A stretch of DNA of 64,000 bases, taken from contig NZ_CP018099.1 in assembly GCF_001886815.1 (NCBI RefSeq), positions 3,532,501-3,596,500 of the forward strand, in the 5' to 3' direction. The translations under genes were made by a program, and so were the position numbers. Numbering within the stretch: position 1 is the first letter of the stretch; the number at the start of each line of letters is the position of its first letter. The DNA is from Caldithrix abyssi DSM 13497 (lineage in GTDB: Bacteria > Calditrichota > Calditrichia > Calditrichales > Calditrichaceae). The notes under the pieces are model-generated. The model saw nothing but the letters and a program-made list of their open reading frames with translations, made no database searches and had not been told where the DNA came from. Of the stretch, positions 26,077-34,836 are shown in pieces.

Positions 26077-26944
26077 AATCTTCATTCCGTTTAAAAACCA
26101 GACTGCCCTCTTTGGCGTTAATGATCTTGCTGACCACAGGGCACTTGACGCGCAACAGATAATAAATCAACTCGTGCCGCTCATCCAGGGTTTCGTAGTT
26201 TCCCATCCCTTTGGAGATAACCATATCGGCCTGTTCAAAGGCCTGCTTCAGCTCATCGGAGGCCTGATCAAGCACCATGGCCGGCGTGTCGTCGCCGGAA
26301 TCGACAATCCTGGCAATTTTATCCATGCCCACCATCAGGGCGTCCTCCCGCGTAGCGTCATTAATAATCGGGGCCCCGCGTACGGCTACCGTGAACTCCA
26401 GGCCCAGCTCGGGATAGTAGCGCTGTAAAATTTCAATAAACAACCGATCAAAAACAATTTCGCCGGCATTATCAGCCAGGTACAAAATTTTTCTTGATTG
26501 CTTCAGATCTTCAATAAAACGCTCAAAGTCATTGATTTCAAAATAGAGGTCTTCTACCGTATGAATCGTTTTTTGAATGTCAATTTCTTTAACTTGCGCG
26601 CCAAAGTCGATCACATTACCGGCCACGGCCAGCTTTGCGGCCATTAATACCGGTTCCGGATTCCTGAAAACGATCTTTAACAGATCATCGTAATATGCAA
26701 GGCCCAGTGAATTGTATTTGATTTTCAACTCATGATAGGGATCATGATTTCCTGTTACTTGATGAATGATGCGGTAAACTTCCTTGCCGATCACCGGCGG
26801 CGGTACGTTGTAATCTATGGTGGTTAAATAGTTAAGCACTTTATTGACGACCTTTTCTTTTATCTCCGGCTTATCTGTAACCAGCTCCACCGTTTCAATC
26901 GTCTGGCGCAAAATACATGGAATACAACTAAAATGCGTTCTCAT
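26066..26944 (-). CDS. DUF89/ARMT1-like metal-dependent phosphatase
   Basis: 292 residues of the DUF89 family (AF1104-like branch). The N-terminal CIPCILRQTIETVE carries the CxxC-RQ motif of this branch. The catalytic core shows ILYLADNAGEIVFDRLFIE, VAVRGAPIINDATREDA and ADMVISKGMGNYETL, the conserved Asp/Asn metal-site residues. DUF89 enzymes hydrolyse phosphate from sugar phosphates and related metabolites and are considered house-cleaning (damage-control) phosphatases; the substrate cannot be read here. A good AGAGGAAACGG site precedes ATG 26944. Downstream transcription meets the response regulator tail. Confidence 0.85.
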   Translation of the reverse strand: MRTHFSCIPCILRQTIETVELVTDKPEIKEKVVNKVLNYLTTIDYNVPPPVIGKEVYRIIHQVTGNHDPYHELKIKYNSLGLAYYDDLLKIVFRNPEPVLMAAKLAVAGNVIDFGAQVKEIDIQKTIHTVEDLYFEINDFERFIEDLKQSRKILYLADNAGEIVFDRLFIEILQRYYPELGLEFTVAVRGAPIINDATREDALMVGMDKIARIVDSGDDTPAMVLDQASDELKQAFEQADMVISKGMGNYETLDERHELIYYLLRVKCPVVSKIINAKEGSLVFKRNEDFND

Positions 26945-27152
26945 TCCGTTTCCTCTAATTTAATTCAAGGTCGGCAATTTAATAAAGTTTTGCGCAAAAA
27001 CGAAATGAAACTTTTGCCATTTTAAATGTAAGAGAGGGCTGCTTTCATGAATGTTTTTGCGGCAGACCAGGTGCGTTGGGAAAGAAACGTTCGCCGAGGA
27101 TTGCGCCCCATTTTTCATGGGATAATACGATTTTTTGCCCGGGGCCATCAGA

Positions 27153-27296
27153 GGATGTCTCAAAAGCGACATTAAATAAATAACATGGAAAAGTTTACAC
27201 TTCCCCTCACCCGCTTTTCAAAAGAGGGGGAATTAAAGGAGGTGAGGGAAAGAAAAACTTTGAAAAACTACATTGTCTTTAACTTTTGGGACAGCC
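27153..27296 (-). mobile_element. MITE-like element, copy A (about 144 bp)
   Basis: A non-coding element whose right end on the plus strand is the inverse of GGCTGTCCCAAAAGT, the terminal sequence of the IS1182-like element; its left end GGATGTCTCAAAAGC is an imperfect inverted copy. Read on the minus strand it aligns over its length with 45099-45271, sharing AAAGTTTTTCTTTCCCTCAC, CCTTTAATTCCCCCTCT and TGTCGCTTTTGAGACA. It has no ORF. It is flanked by CAGAG on the left and CTCTG on the right, so it sits inside a palindrome just beyond the ppa stop codon. Confidence 0.75.
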
Positions 27297-27336
27297 TCTG
27301 ACCGTCCTGTTTTGGGCGAGCAGACGCTGGCAGTTG

Positions 27337-28017
27337 TTATTTTTTAAATGCGGCGTTGATTGCTTCCTCAATCCCGGCAAATTTGGTCTCGTAATCCTTA
27401 CGTCCGCGTCGAATTACTTCAAAGGCCTCTTCTTTGTGGTAAATGCCGGTTATTTCCGTGCGGTGCCGTTTGCTGCCGGGAATATCTTTGTAGGTTAAAA
27501 AATAATGTTTTAACCGTTCGATTAATTCGCCCGGCACGTCGGTAATATCTTCCCATTTTTGAAAGATGATATCATTGCGCAGGTAGGCCACCAATTTATC
27601 ATCTGCCTCGTTGTTATCGATCATGCGAATGCCGCCAATAACCACCGCCGGCACCAGAATATTACTTTTGGTAATTGGGCGTTCGGTCAACACGCAAATA
27701 TCCAGCGGATCGCCATCGCCAATGATATCGGTTCGGCCGGTTTTTTTATTGCAGTATTCGGCCGAACGTTCGCCGGAATAGGTGCGCGGAATAAAGCCAT
27801 ACAACATGGGCGGCATGGATGAAAAACGCTGTGGGCGATCCACTTTTAAAAGCCCCGATTGCTTGTCCAGTTCGTATTTTACTGTATCGGTGGGCGTCAT
27901 TTCGATATAGGCGTTTACAATTTCCGGCGCATCATCCCCCACATCCACCCCATGCCAGGGATGCGCTCTGAAAAGCAAGCCCATCAACGACAGCACTGGT
28001 TCATTATTTTTTTGCAT
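27337..28017 (-). CDS. ppa: Inorganic pyrophosphatase (family I)
   Basis: 226 residues, hydrolysing pyrophosphate to two phosphates. The metal-binding signature DGDPLDICVL is present, together with VKYELDKQSGLLKVDR, MLYGFIPRTY and VAYLRNDIIFQKWEDITDVP. Longer than the 170-180-residue bacterial norm, because of an N-terminal extension (HPWHGVDVGDDAPEIVNAYIE) as in plant and eukaryote-like family I enzymes. ATG 28017 has AAAGGAG 6 bases before it. A MITE-like element sits 40 bp past the stop, apparently within the terminator stem. Single-gene transcription unit as far as seen. Confidence 0.93.
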   Translation of the reverse strand: MQKNNEPVLSLMGLLFRAHPWHGVDVGDDAPEIVNAYIEMTPTDTVKYELDKQSGLLKVDRPQRFSSMPPMLYGFIPRTYSGERSAEYCNKKTGRTDIIGDGDPLDICVLTERPITKSNILVPAVVIGGIRMIDNNEADDKLVAYLRNDIIFQKWEDITDVPGELIERLKHYFLTYKDIPGSKRHRTEITGIYHKEEAFEVIRRGRKDYETKFAGIEEAINAAFKK

Positions 28018-28118
28018 TTCGGCTCCTTTTAAATTGAAATTATGGTTAATTGTATTTATACTTAATTTATTGCGAAAATAATGCCAATGCCAGTTTGATT
28101 TTTTAGTAGGAGTTGTTT

Positions 28119-28940
28119 ATGAAAAATAGTATTAAATGGATTCTGGCTATCATCCTCACTCTATCCGCAGCATATTATCAACGGACTACCGGTCCAACCT
28201 ATCCGTTGAAGACCAGCTTTGAAATTGCGGGCAAACAGTACAAAATGAAATTCCCGCGCAGTCACGGCGGTTTTACGCCTCAACCCATTACGCTGGCCAT
28301 TCCTGATACGTCCGTTAAAGCAGAACTCCATTTCCGCAGATATAAAATGAATGAACCATGGACTGTGATTCCCATGGTTCGCGAGAATGAAACGCTCAAA
28401 GCCGATCTGCCCGCCCAGCCGCCCGCCGGCAAGCTGGAATATTTTGTAGTACTCAAACATGGAGACAAAGAGGTTAACGTACCGCACGACTCGGCCATTG
28501 TCATCCGCTTTAAAGGCGAGGTGCCTGCCTATGTGCTGGCGCCCCATGTGTTATTCATGTTTTTGAGCATGTTACTTGCCATGTACACTCTGTTTGAAAC
28601 TCTGACAGATGGGCCCAGGATCAAGTTTTACGTCATTTTAACCAGCGCGGTCTTATTTGTGGGGGGAATGGTATTCGGGCCGTTTGTGCAGAAATTTGCT
28701 TTCGATGCTTACTGGACGGGCGTGCCTTTTGGCTGGGATTTGACGGATAACAAAACCTTAATTGCCATGATCTTCTGGTTGATCGCCCTCTGGCAAACGA
28801 TCGCCCGCGGTGAAAAACGCGCTAAATACTGGATTTTGCTGGCCGTTGTGGTAATGTTTGTGGTTTTTCTGATTCCCCACAGCGTTATGGGCTCGGAACT
28901 CAATTACGAAACCATGAGCGTGGAAACCGGCAAGATTTAA
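28119..28940 (+). CDS. Membrane protein of unknown function
   Basis: About 273 residues from ATG 28119 (AGGAG 6 bases before). One N-terminal membrane segment (IKWILAIILTLSAAYYQ) is followed by an exported beta-rich domain of about 115 residues, with SHGGFTPQPITLAIPDTSVKAEL resembling an Fn3/Ig-like fold. Four further membrane helices follow (APHVLFMFLSMLLAMYTLF, FYVILTSAVLFVGGMVFG, LIAMIFWLIALWQTI, YWILLAVVVMFVVFLIPHSV). The family is not recognised with certainty. It is 15 bp upstream of the sirtuin gene in the same direction, so the two are probably co-transcribed. Confidence 0.75.
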   Translation: MKNSIKWILAIILTLSAAYYQRTTGPTYPLKTSFEIAGKQYKMKFPRSHGGFTPQPITLAIPDTSVKAELHFRRYKMNEPWTVIPMVRENETLKADLPAQPPAGKLEYFVVLKHGDKEVNVPHDSAIVIRFKGEVPAYVLAPHVLFMFLSMLLAMYTLFETLTDGPRIKFYVILTSAVLFVGGMVFGPFVQKFAFDAYWTGVPFGWDLTDNKTLIAMIFWLIALWQTIARGEKRAKYWILLAVVVMFVVFLIPHSVMGSELNYETMSVETGKI

Positions 28941-28955
28941 AAATATGAGAAAGAG

Positions 28956-29729
28956 ATGACCCAAAGCAAAACCGGTTTAAACCATTCCACTGATAATTTG
29001 CTGGATCAAACCGCTGCGTTGATTGCTGACTCCCGATGTCTTGTCGCTTTTACCGGCGCCGGTATTTCGGTTGAAAGCGGCATTCCGCCGTTTCGCGGTC
29101 AGGGCGGATTGTGGAATAAAGTGGATCCGTGTTTGCTGGAAATCGGATATTTTGAAAAAAATCCACTGCAAAGTTGGCGTTTGATAAAACAGCTATTCTA
29201 CCAGACTTTAAAAAAGGCCAAACCCAATGCAGCGCACCACGGTCTGGCTAGGCTGGAAAAAGCCGGATATTTAAAAACCATCATTACGCAAAACATCGAC
29301 TATTTGCATCAACAGGCCGGCAGCGCCCGCGTGCTGGAGTACCACGGAACGTACAAATATTTAAAATGTTTGCAGTGCGGCTACAGAACGGAAGCAAAAG
29401 AATCCATGCTGGTTGAGCTTCCGCCATTGTGTCCCAGATGCCGGGGCGTGTTAAAGCCGGATTTTGTCTTCTTTGGCGAGGCGATTCCTCAAAAGGTAGC
29501 CATGGAAAGCGAAAAAGAAGCCCGCAAGGCAGATTTGATGCTTATTATCGGTTCCACGGGCGAAGTTTACCCCGCGGCCATGATTCCGGAGACGGCCTTT
29601 CACCACGGAAGTAAAATCGTGGAAATCAATATTGAACCGTCCAATTACACCCATTCCATTACGCACATTTTTTTGCGCGGGAGGGCGACTGAAATCGTCT
29701 CAAAAATTATCGAGCGTTTAAAGATTTAG
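28956..29729 (+). CDS. cobB: NAD-dependent protein deacylase (sirtuin)
   Basis: 257 residues of the SIR2 family, which removes acyl groups from lysine using NAD. NAD-binding FTGAGISVESGIPPFRG, the catalytic QNIDYLHQQAG and His of LEYHGTYK, the structural zinc pairs CLQC and CPRC, and LKPDFVFFGEAIP are all in order, followed by IIGSTGEVYPAA and the VEINIEPS nucleotide loop. The His in RFRG-type class III markers (Tyr/Arg for desuccinylase) is not evident, so substrate range is open. It follows the membrane protein closely and converges with the GGDEF gene. Confidence 0.92.
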   Translation: MTQSKTGLNHSTDNLLDQTAALIADSRCLVAFTGAGISVESGIPPFRGQGGLWNKVDPCLLEIGYFEKNPLQSWRLIKQLFYQTLKKAKPNAAHHGLARLEKAGYLKTIITQNIDYLHQQAGSARVLEYHGTYKYLKCLQCGYRTEAKESMLVELPPLCPRCRGVLKPDFVFFGEAIPQKVAMESEKEARKADLMLIIGSTGEVYPAAMIPETAFHHGSKIVEINIEPSNYTHSITHIFLRGRATEIVSKIIERLKI

Positions 29730-29756
29730 AATAGACCGTGCGTTCGTTACACCATA

Positions 29757-30593
29757 TTAGTGGTACAACTGCTGGTGCTGTAAAAAATTGCCGCTGTCTG
29801 TCTGGTTTTGGGCCATGGAGCTGACCGATTCGAGAACAGCCTGCATATCCAGCGGCGGCTGCATAAACGTGATGGCGCCGATATTGAATTCCAGCGGCCA
29901 GTTAGCTGCGATGGATTTTAAGCGAATGAGCGACTGAATTTTTTGCAGGGCTGTGCGCGCGCCGCCGGCGTTGATATCGGGCAACATGATCAGGAAATTG
30001 TCTTCATCAACGCGCGTAAATAAATCCGTTTTGCGTAAATTTTGTTTCATGATCTGCGCGATATTTTTGAGGATCTCTTTCTCGTAGTTGAAGTTCTGAT
30101 CTTCGCGAATTTTTTTAAGCCGGGAGCAGTCGAGATAGGCCAGCGTAATGGGGCGTTTGTAACGGTGGCTGCGATGCAGTTCTTCTTCGGCCCGCTGTAA
30201 AAACAGCGACTTGCTCAACCCGCCCGTTAATTCATCACTAAAACGATGCGCCTGGTTTAATGACCACTGCTCTTTTAGCTTAAGGGCTAAAAAGGAAACC
30301 CAAAACAATAAAATGCCATTACCTGCTATTTCAAACGTAAGTGGATCGACTGCTTTAAAATTAATATTGATCAATGAGTAAAGCGCGAATGAAACAATGC
30401 TTATGACAACGCCCAATGCGCGTGGAGCCAGAAGAGCGCTCACACTAACCGGGATGAGGTAGAGGAAAAACAACGGAAAACTAAATTGTAAATCCACATA
30501 AGCGATAATGAATAATAATACGAGCGCCGACAGGCTATTAAACCAGGAGGGCAACGTTTTTAATTTTTGGATCATTAACATGATCAAATGCAT
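29757..30593 (-). CDS. Membrane GGDEF-like protein with degenerate active site
   Basis: About 278 residues from ATG 30593, chosen because GGAGG stands 5 bases before it (the ATG at 30605 has none). Four or more membrane helices at the N-terminus (LSALVLLFIIAYVDL, PLFFLYLIPVSVSALLA, GVVISIVSFALYSL, GNGILLFWVSFLALKL) precede a diguanylate-cyclase-type domain opening with DELTGGLSKSLFLQRAEEEL. The catalytic signature is RVDED instead of GGDEF: the Asp-Glu pair survives but both glycines are gone, so cyclase activity is doubtful and a binding or regulatory role is more likely. The N-terminal domain is of an MHYT/7TM-like sensing kind that I cannot name. Confidence 0.75.
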   Translation of the reverse strand: MHLIMLMIQKLKTLPSWFNSLSALVLLFIIAYVDLQFSFPLFFLYLIPVSVSALLAPRALGVVISIVSFALYSLININFKAVDPLTFEIAGNGILLFWVSFLALKLKEQWSLNQAHRFSDELTGGLSKSLFLQRAEEELHRSHRYKRPITLAYLDCSRLKKIREDQNFNYEKEILKNIAQIMKQNLRKTDLFTRVDEDNFLIMLPDINAGGARTALQKIQSLIRLKSIAANWPLEFNIGAITFMQPPLDMQAVLESVSSMAQNQTDSGNFLQHQQLYH

Positions 30594-30605
30594 GATGTCC
30601 TCCAT

Positions 30606-31219
30606 TATGATTTAAATTTTTGAGAGATAGATTCCCTCTTTTATTGCGTATCTTCTAAGCGACAAACCGAACAATTGTGTGTTTAAAGTTCCAGGAAGCC
30701 AGGGAGACAACTGTCGCTAATAGAAATATCGGTCGATGACGGAAAAAATTAAATTAATTTTTGATTACGTTCCTTGTAACGATAGATGCCGAAAAAAATA
30801 CGCTCTTTAGGCAACGATCCTTCACTCACAAAAGCAAGTCGAATAGTATAACGTGATTAATGCGCAGAATGTTCCCTAAGCAAAAATCCCGATGGAATAT
30901 CCATCGGGATTTTGCTCACGTGGAGCAAGAGGTGTTCAAAAAAGTGCTTACAATATTTACGATCGGCATTTGATATAGTTTCATTAATTTTCAGGTAAAA
31001 TTGGACGCTTTTTATAAACCAGAAAAGAGGAAAAATAGCGACTGAAGCGAAAGGATCATTGCTAATAAAAATCGATTGTTGCAAATTATGCAAAAATTAA
31101 GGTGATGCTCCCGCACCTCCTTCGTCACAGAGATGTAGATCAACCGCTTTATGGCGGTGGAAGCCTGTCGAAGCGAATTTAAATGTTTTGAATCATGCTT
31201 CAATAAAAGCGGAGGAAAT
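30606..31219. other. Intergenic region, no gene recognised
   Basis: About 600 bp between divergent genes. Apart from the strong hairpin at 30879-30916 I see only AT-rich sequence and a short dyad near 31140 (ACCGC…GCGGT). Short ORFs here have no protein-like character. Confidence 0.5.
30879..30916. terminator. Long hairpin, terminator-like, orphan
   Basis: AGCAAAAATCCCGATGGA and TCCATCGGGATTTTGCT pair over 17 bp with one bulged base and a 3-base loop. T runs lie within the stem on both strands. No gene ends next to it, so it could be a leftover terminator or a regulatory RNA structure upstream of the split gene at 31220. Confidence 0.5.
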
Positions 31220-31278
31220 ATGAAAAAATTTTTTTTATTGCTTATTCTCAATTTGCCATTTGTTTATTCAGGATTTGC

Positions 31279-31282
31279 TCAA
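31279..31282 (+). repeat. Target-site duplication TCAA, left copy
   Basis: TCAA immediately before the IS; the matching copy is 33315-33318. Confidence 0.8.
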
Positions 31283-31409
31283 CCCATCTTGAACAAAATT
31301 TAAGCCCAAATCACCAAATTTCCACCTTCGGTTTTTGTAAGTTATTGGTTTTTTTGGATCGAGTTTTCGAGATGTCGTTGTAGTGCCCCATACTATATTG
31401 GTTTCCCCC

Positions 31410-31438
31410 TTGACTTAATTGACTGATATGATTATATT
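31410..31438 (+). promoter_or_regulatory. Possible transposase promoter
   Basis: TTGACT (31410) and TATATT (31433) are 17 bases apart, a good sigma-70-type spacing, just before the transposase ATG. If used, the message would be nearly leaderless, so the true promoter or start may differ. Confidence 0.35.
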
Positions 31439-31443
31439 TGAAC

Positions 31444-33240
31444 ATGTTTATTAAAGAAGTCACAAAAAAGAATAAAGGGTACGATAAAACCTTCGTTTAC
31501 CATCAATTGGTCGAATCCTATCGTACTGAAAAAGGCCCAAGACAAAGAAAATTGCTCAACCTGGGCAAGCTTACCATTCCTAAAGACCAATGGAAAACAC
31601 TTGCCAATCGCATCGAAGAGATCATAAGCGGACAAACTTCACTGATCGAAGTGGATGAGCAAATTGAACAATTAGCCCAGCGCTATGCCTCGCTTTTAAT
31701 TCAAAACAAACTAAAACAAGAAAAGGTAGAAAAAAAAGAAAGCCCACAGGAAACCGAGACCATTTTTACGGGCTCTGTCAAATTCAGAGATGCTCGCAGT
31801 ATAGGAGGCGAATACATCAGTTTGATGATGTTAAGAAAGCTTAAGTTCAATGAACTTTTAAAAAAGCTGGGCTTTAAGGAGAAGGATATTAAACTGGCCG
31901 AACTGTTGATCGTTGGGCGCCTGGTGCACCCCTCAAGCGAATGGGCGACCTTACGCTGGGTCAAAAAGCAAAGCGCCATCGATGAGCTTTTAGAGTTAGA
32001 CCTTTCAAGACTTTCTCACAATAAACTTTATCGAATTACGGATCAATTATTAGAACATAAGGACAAAATCGAGAATGGTTTAGTAGAGCAAGAGCGTCTG
32101 TTATTTTCCTTGCAGGAAAAGATCATCCTGTACGATTTAACCAATACGTATTTTGAGAGTAGCCGTACCAGTGAACTCAAGGCTCGCGGACGTAGTAAAG
32201 ATAAGCGTCACGATATGCCCCTGGTTACTTTAGGCCTGGTATTGGATGAGGATGGATTCCCCAAGGAGAGTCGTCTTTTCTCTGGCAATGTTTCCGAACC
32301 AGAGACTTTGTCTAAAATTCTGGATACGATAGGCGGCAAAGTCAGGAAATTGATTATTTTAGATGCCGGGATTGCCACAGAAGAGAACTTGCAACTGATC
32401 ACAAAGCGTGGACACGACTATCTGGTTGTCTCACGCAGTAAACCGGAAATCGAGATCGAAGAAAATGCTTTTAAAGAGATTAATCACGATCAACGCCATA
32501 AAGTGGAAGCCTATCTTTACCGTAAGGATAAAGAGCTTTATTTATACTGTCGCAGCGCCTCAAGGCAAAAGAAAGAGGAAGCCATTCGACAATTTCATCA
32601 GCAGCGCTTTGAGGCGGAGTTGAAATATGCGGCGGAGAGTTTGCACAAGAAACGAGGCACGAAGAAATATCCCAAGGTTTTAGAACGCATTGGCCGCATA
32701 AAGGAACGTCATGCAAAGGTGGCCTATTTTTATGATATTACGGTTGAGCATCACAATGGTATCGTGACAGAGATCAGCTGGAAGATAAAAGATGAGCAAA
32801 AGATGGATGATCGATTTTCCGGCACGTATTATTTACGGACGAGTCGTCTGGATTTAACGGATCGTGAGATTTGGCAGCTCTACATCAGTTTAACGGATGT
32901 GGAGGATGGATTTCGCTCGTTGAAGAGTGAATTAGGCTTAAGGCCTAATTTTCACCAGAAGGATAAACGCATTGAAGGGCATATTTTCATTTCGATTTTA
33001 GCCTTTCATGTATTGATAAGTCTTCAAAAACAATTACATGATGCAGGCGTTTATCATCGCTGGACAACCATTCGTGAATTACTTTCCGTACAGCAGCGAG
33101 TAAGCGTGGAGATGAAAACTCAGAAAGGAGATTTATTAGTTATAAGAGATACGACCGAACCGGAGGCGATTCATTATTTAATGGCGCAGGCATTTAAGAT
33201 CAAGCCCAAGCCATTAGGTATGAAAAAGATAAGAATTTAA
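31444..33240 (+). CDS. IS1634-family (IS4-like) transposase
   Basis: About 598 residues, a DDE transposase of the IS1634 group. N-terminal KGYDKTFVYHQLVESYRTEKGPRQRKLLNLGKL is the family's opening. Catalytic blocks: ILYDLTNTYFESSR (first Asp), KLIILDAGIATEENLQLI (second Asp) and, near the C-terminus, LTDREIWQLYISLTDVEDGFRSLKSELGLRP with the Y-(2)R-(3)E-(6)K-type Glu region. A C-terminal helix ends with HIFISILAFHVLI. No frameshift or stop. The start is taken at ATG 31444; a TTG at 31438 is in frame. Confidence 0.93.
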   Translation: MFIKEVTKKNKGYDKTFVYHQLVESYRTEKGPRQRKLLNLGKLTIPKDQWKTLANRIEEIISGQTSLIEVDEQIEQLAQRYASLLIQNKLKQEKVEKKESPQETETIFTGSVKFRDARSIGGEYISLMMLRKLKFNELLKKLGFKEKDIKLAELLIVGRLVHPSSEWATLRWVKKQSAIDELLELDLSRLSHNKLYRITDQLLEHKDKIENGLVEQERLLFSLQEKIILYDLTNTYFESSRTSELKARGRSKDKRHDMPLVTLGLVLDEDGFPKESRLFSGNVSEPETLSKILDTIGGKVRKLIILDAGIATEENLQLITKRGHDYLVVSRSKPEIEIEENAFKEINHDQRHKVEAYLYRKDKELYLYCRSASRQKKEEAIRQFHQQRFEAELKYAAESLHKKRGTKKYPKVLERIGRIKERHAKVAYFYDITVEHHNGIVTEISWKIKDEQKMDDRFSGTYYLRTSRLDLTDREIWQLYISLTDVEDGFRSLKSELGLRPNFHQKDKRIEGHIFISILAFHVLISLQKQLHDAGVYHRWTTIRELLSVQQRVSVEMKTQKGDLLVIRDTTEPEAIHYLMAQAFKIKPKPLGMKKIRI

Positions 33241-33314
33241 ATATTGTAGTGGTAATAAAAAAGAACGACATGTTGTTTTTAAATAACTTAAATCGTTTTA
33301 GTGTTCAAGATGGG

Positions 33315-33318
33315 TCAA
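33315..33318 (+). repeat. Target-site duplication TCAA, right copy
   Basis: TCAA directly after the right inverted repeat of the IS1634-like element; matches 31279-31282. Confidence 0.8.
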
Positions 33319-33921
33319 GAAGCATTTTATAACGCTGGCGCAAGCGGTGTGGCGATTTCTGGCCTCTATGCTTCCGGAAAAGATTTTACTTCCAGAGGCG
33401 TGGGGGTAATGTTATTGCATCAGGGAAAGTTTTTTATGGGCTATGAACATGACAACGTCACATTGTGGATTGACGAAGAATTTTCTGACTATTATACGTT
33501 CAAAGAAGAGTTTACACTGGACGGCTTTTTTATTGGATTCAGAAATTATGAAAACCCGCAGAAGAAAATGTTTTTTTCAACCACCTTCCAGAGCGGCGTG
33601 GTAATTTCTCCACTGGTTAGTGGGATCAATATGATTCCCATCGTATTTACCATCTTCAAATCCATTTCCAATAATCATTTAAAAATCATCCCACTGATTT
33701 ACGGTTCGTACGTTTATATTTTCTATAAAAACAGAGGCGGAAATTTCACTCATATTTCCACGGAAACGGCTTACGGATTCCAATTGAATATTGCCTTCAG
33801 GCCCATAAACAGGATAAGTCATGGTTTAGCGCTGGGTCTGGACTATAATTTAAAAAATAAGGATGTACCGCTTTCCTTCCAGGTATCGCTGCTGTTTAAT
33901 GCCTTTCAGGTTGAAAAAGAA

Positions 33922-34000
33922 TAATCCAGGACAGCGCAGCTGAAGCAAAATATATTTAGCGCAAAGAAGGTTTAAGATTAAAAAGAGTTTTGGTTTACCG
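33922..34000 (-). repeat. Dispersed stop-anchored repeat, copy 1
   Basis: Begins at the TAA of the split gene. AGCGCAGCTGAAGC then AATATATTTAGCGCAAAG and TTAAAAAGAGTTTT match, in inverted orientation, the stretch 44945-45018. The sequence from 34000 to 34153 also resembles the outer part of that copy (ATTCCGCATTCC near 34096). Confidence 0.7.
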
Positions 34001-34153
34001 CAGTAGCCTTGCCCCTGCGCCTCCTCATACAGAATAACGGTTTGGGAACAGTAGAAGGTCTATCTTGATAGATTGCTTCTTAAGGAGAAAGGGATTCCGC
34101 ATTCCCGCTATGGCAGGACACATCTTTCGAAGGTAGTATTCTAAAAATTTGGT

Positions 34154-34831
34154 TCAATCGGCTTCTGAAATCTGCCTTAATATTTGCTCGGTCTGATCTT
34201 GCGTAAAATTTTCGATGGATTCGATTTTTCCCTGCGGATTGATCACAAACAGAACTTTATTGGTCCTCACCTGAAACAGCCGCCGAAAACGTTCGATCTC
34301 ATGCGGCGCCACAAAATGGCGAAAATCGCCCTCTGCAATACCGCCCATGGCCTTCAAACGTTCGTAGGACTGCGCGCCGTAAGGACAGGAAATCCAGTAA
34401 ACGATATTTTGGTCGCTGAGCTTTTCTAACAATTTTTTACTCATCATGTCGCAAAATTGATCGCTACACATCCAGAAGTCAATAACCAGGTATCGACCTT
34501 TTGCCTGAGCCAGAGAAAATTTTGTAGAATCGATGAAGGCAACTTCAAACTCCGGACAGGCAAGCCCCACGGCAATGGGCGGCGTTTTTTGGGCATCCAG
34601 TTCTTTCAGAGTTAGGCTTCGGCCCCAAATATCCAGGGCTTTTACGCCGTACGATTTATTGCGCAAAGTAAAGGGCTGATACAGCTGTTCGTAAAAATCT
34701 TTTTTGCGATTGTAGCGCTTATCGTGATTCAAATCGATCCATAAAAAATCCGTAATTTTGTAATTCACATCCGGCAATATGTTAAACAGAATGCAGTTGA
34801 AGACCTCACCGTCAAGACTTAACTCTCCCAT
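34154..34831 (-). CDS. Thioredoxin-like (AhpC/TSA) domain protein, probably downstream half of a split gene
   Basis: 225 residues. From about residue 85 it follows a TlpA/AhpC-TSA thioredoxin-like fold: CPEFEVAFIDSTKFSLAQ, GRYLVIDFWMCSDQFC, and VLFVINPQGKIESI near the C-terminus. The active-site position is WMCSDQFC, with the cysteines four residues apart instead of the CxxC pair, so ordinary disulfide exchange is doubtful. There is no ribosome site before ATG 34831, and the frame remains open upstream of it into the preceding ORF, entering through a run of six T. I think it continues the 34837-35463 ORF after a one-base frameshift. Family otherwise unknown. Confidence 0.65.
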   Translation of the reverse strand: MGELSLDGEVFNCILFNILPDVNYKITDFLWIDLNHDKRYNRKKDFYEQLYQPFTLRNKSYGVKALDIWGRSLTLKELDAQKTPPIAVGLACPEFEVAFIDSTKFSLAQAKGRYLVIDFWMCSDQFCDMMSKKLLEKLSDQNIVYWISCPYGAQSYERLKAMGGIAEGDFRHFVAPHEIERFRRLFQVRTNKVLFVINPQGKIESIENFTQDQTEQILRQISEAD

Positions 34832-34836
34832 TCTAA

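Larger units (their letters stand above)
31283..33314 (+). mobile_element. IS1634-like insertion sequence (2032 bp)
   Basis: Ends carry the 13-bp inverted repeat CCCATCTTGAACA (31283-31295, and its complement at 33302-33314), flanked by TCAA on both sides. One transposase gene fills the plus strand. Both ends and the reading frame are intact, so the insertion looks recent and the element possibly active. It disrupts a secreted-protein gene between its signal peptide and mature part. Confidence 0.9.
31220..33924 (+). pseudogene. Secreted/outer-membrane protein gene split by an IS
   Basis: ATG 31220, behind GGAGGAAAT, encodes a signal peptide MKKFFLLLILNLPFVYSGFA followed by Gln at 31280-31282; the IS begins at 31283. 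The coding sequence resumes in the same frame at 33319 (EAFYNAGASGVAISG). Removing the IS and one copy of the 4-bp duplication restores a 222-residue protein with a clean signal peptidase site. The body (33319-33924) is beta-rich, with alternating aromatic strands (GVGVMLLHQGKFFMGYEHD, GFFIGFRNYE, PLSFQVSLLF), which suggests a small outer-membrane barrel. Family unknown. The downstream half could still be translated from an internal ATG at 33310, without export. Confidence 0.85.

Noticed and set aside
30857-31093. 78-codon minus-strand frame in the gap before the IS1634-like element
   Set aside because: No ribosome site, overlaps a hairpin, and composition is not protein-like.
31283-33314. 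IS-carried gene as a toxin or passenger
   Set aside because: Only the transposase is present; there is no room for a second gene.
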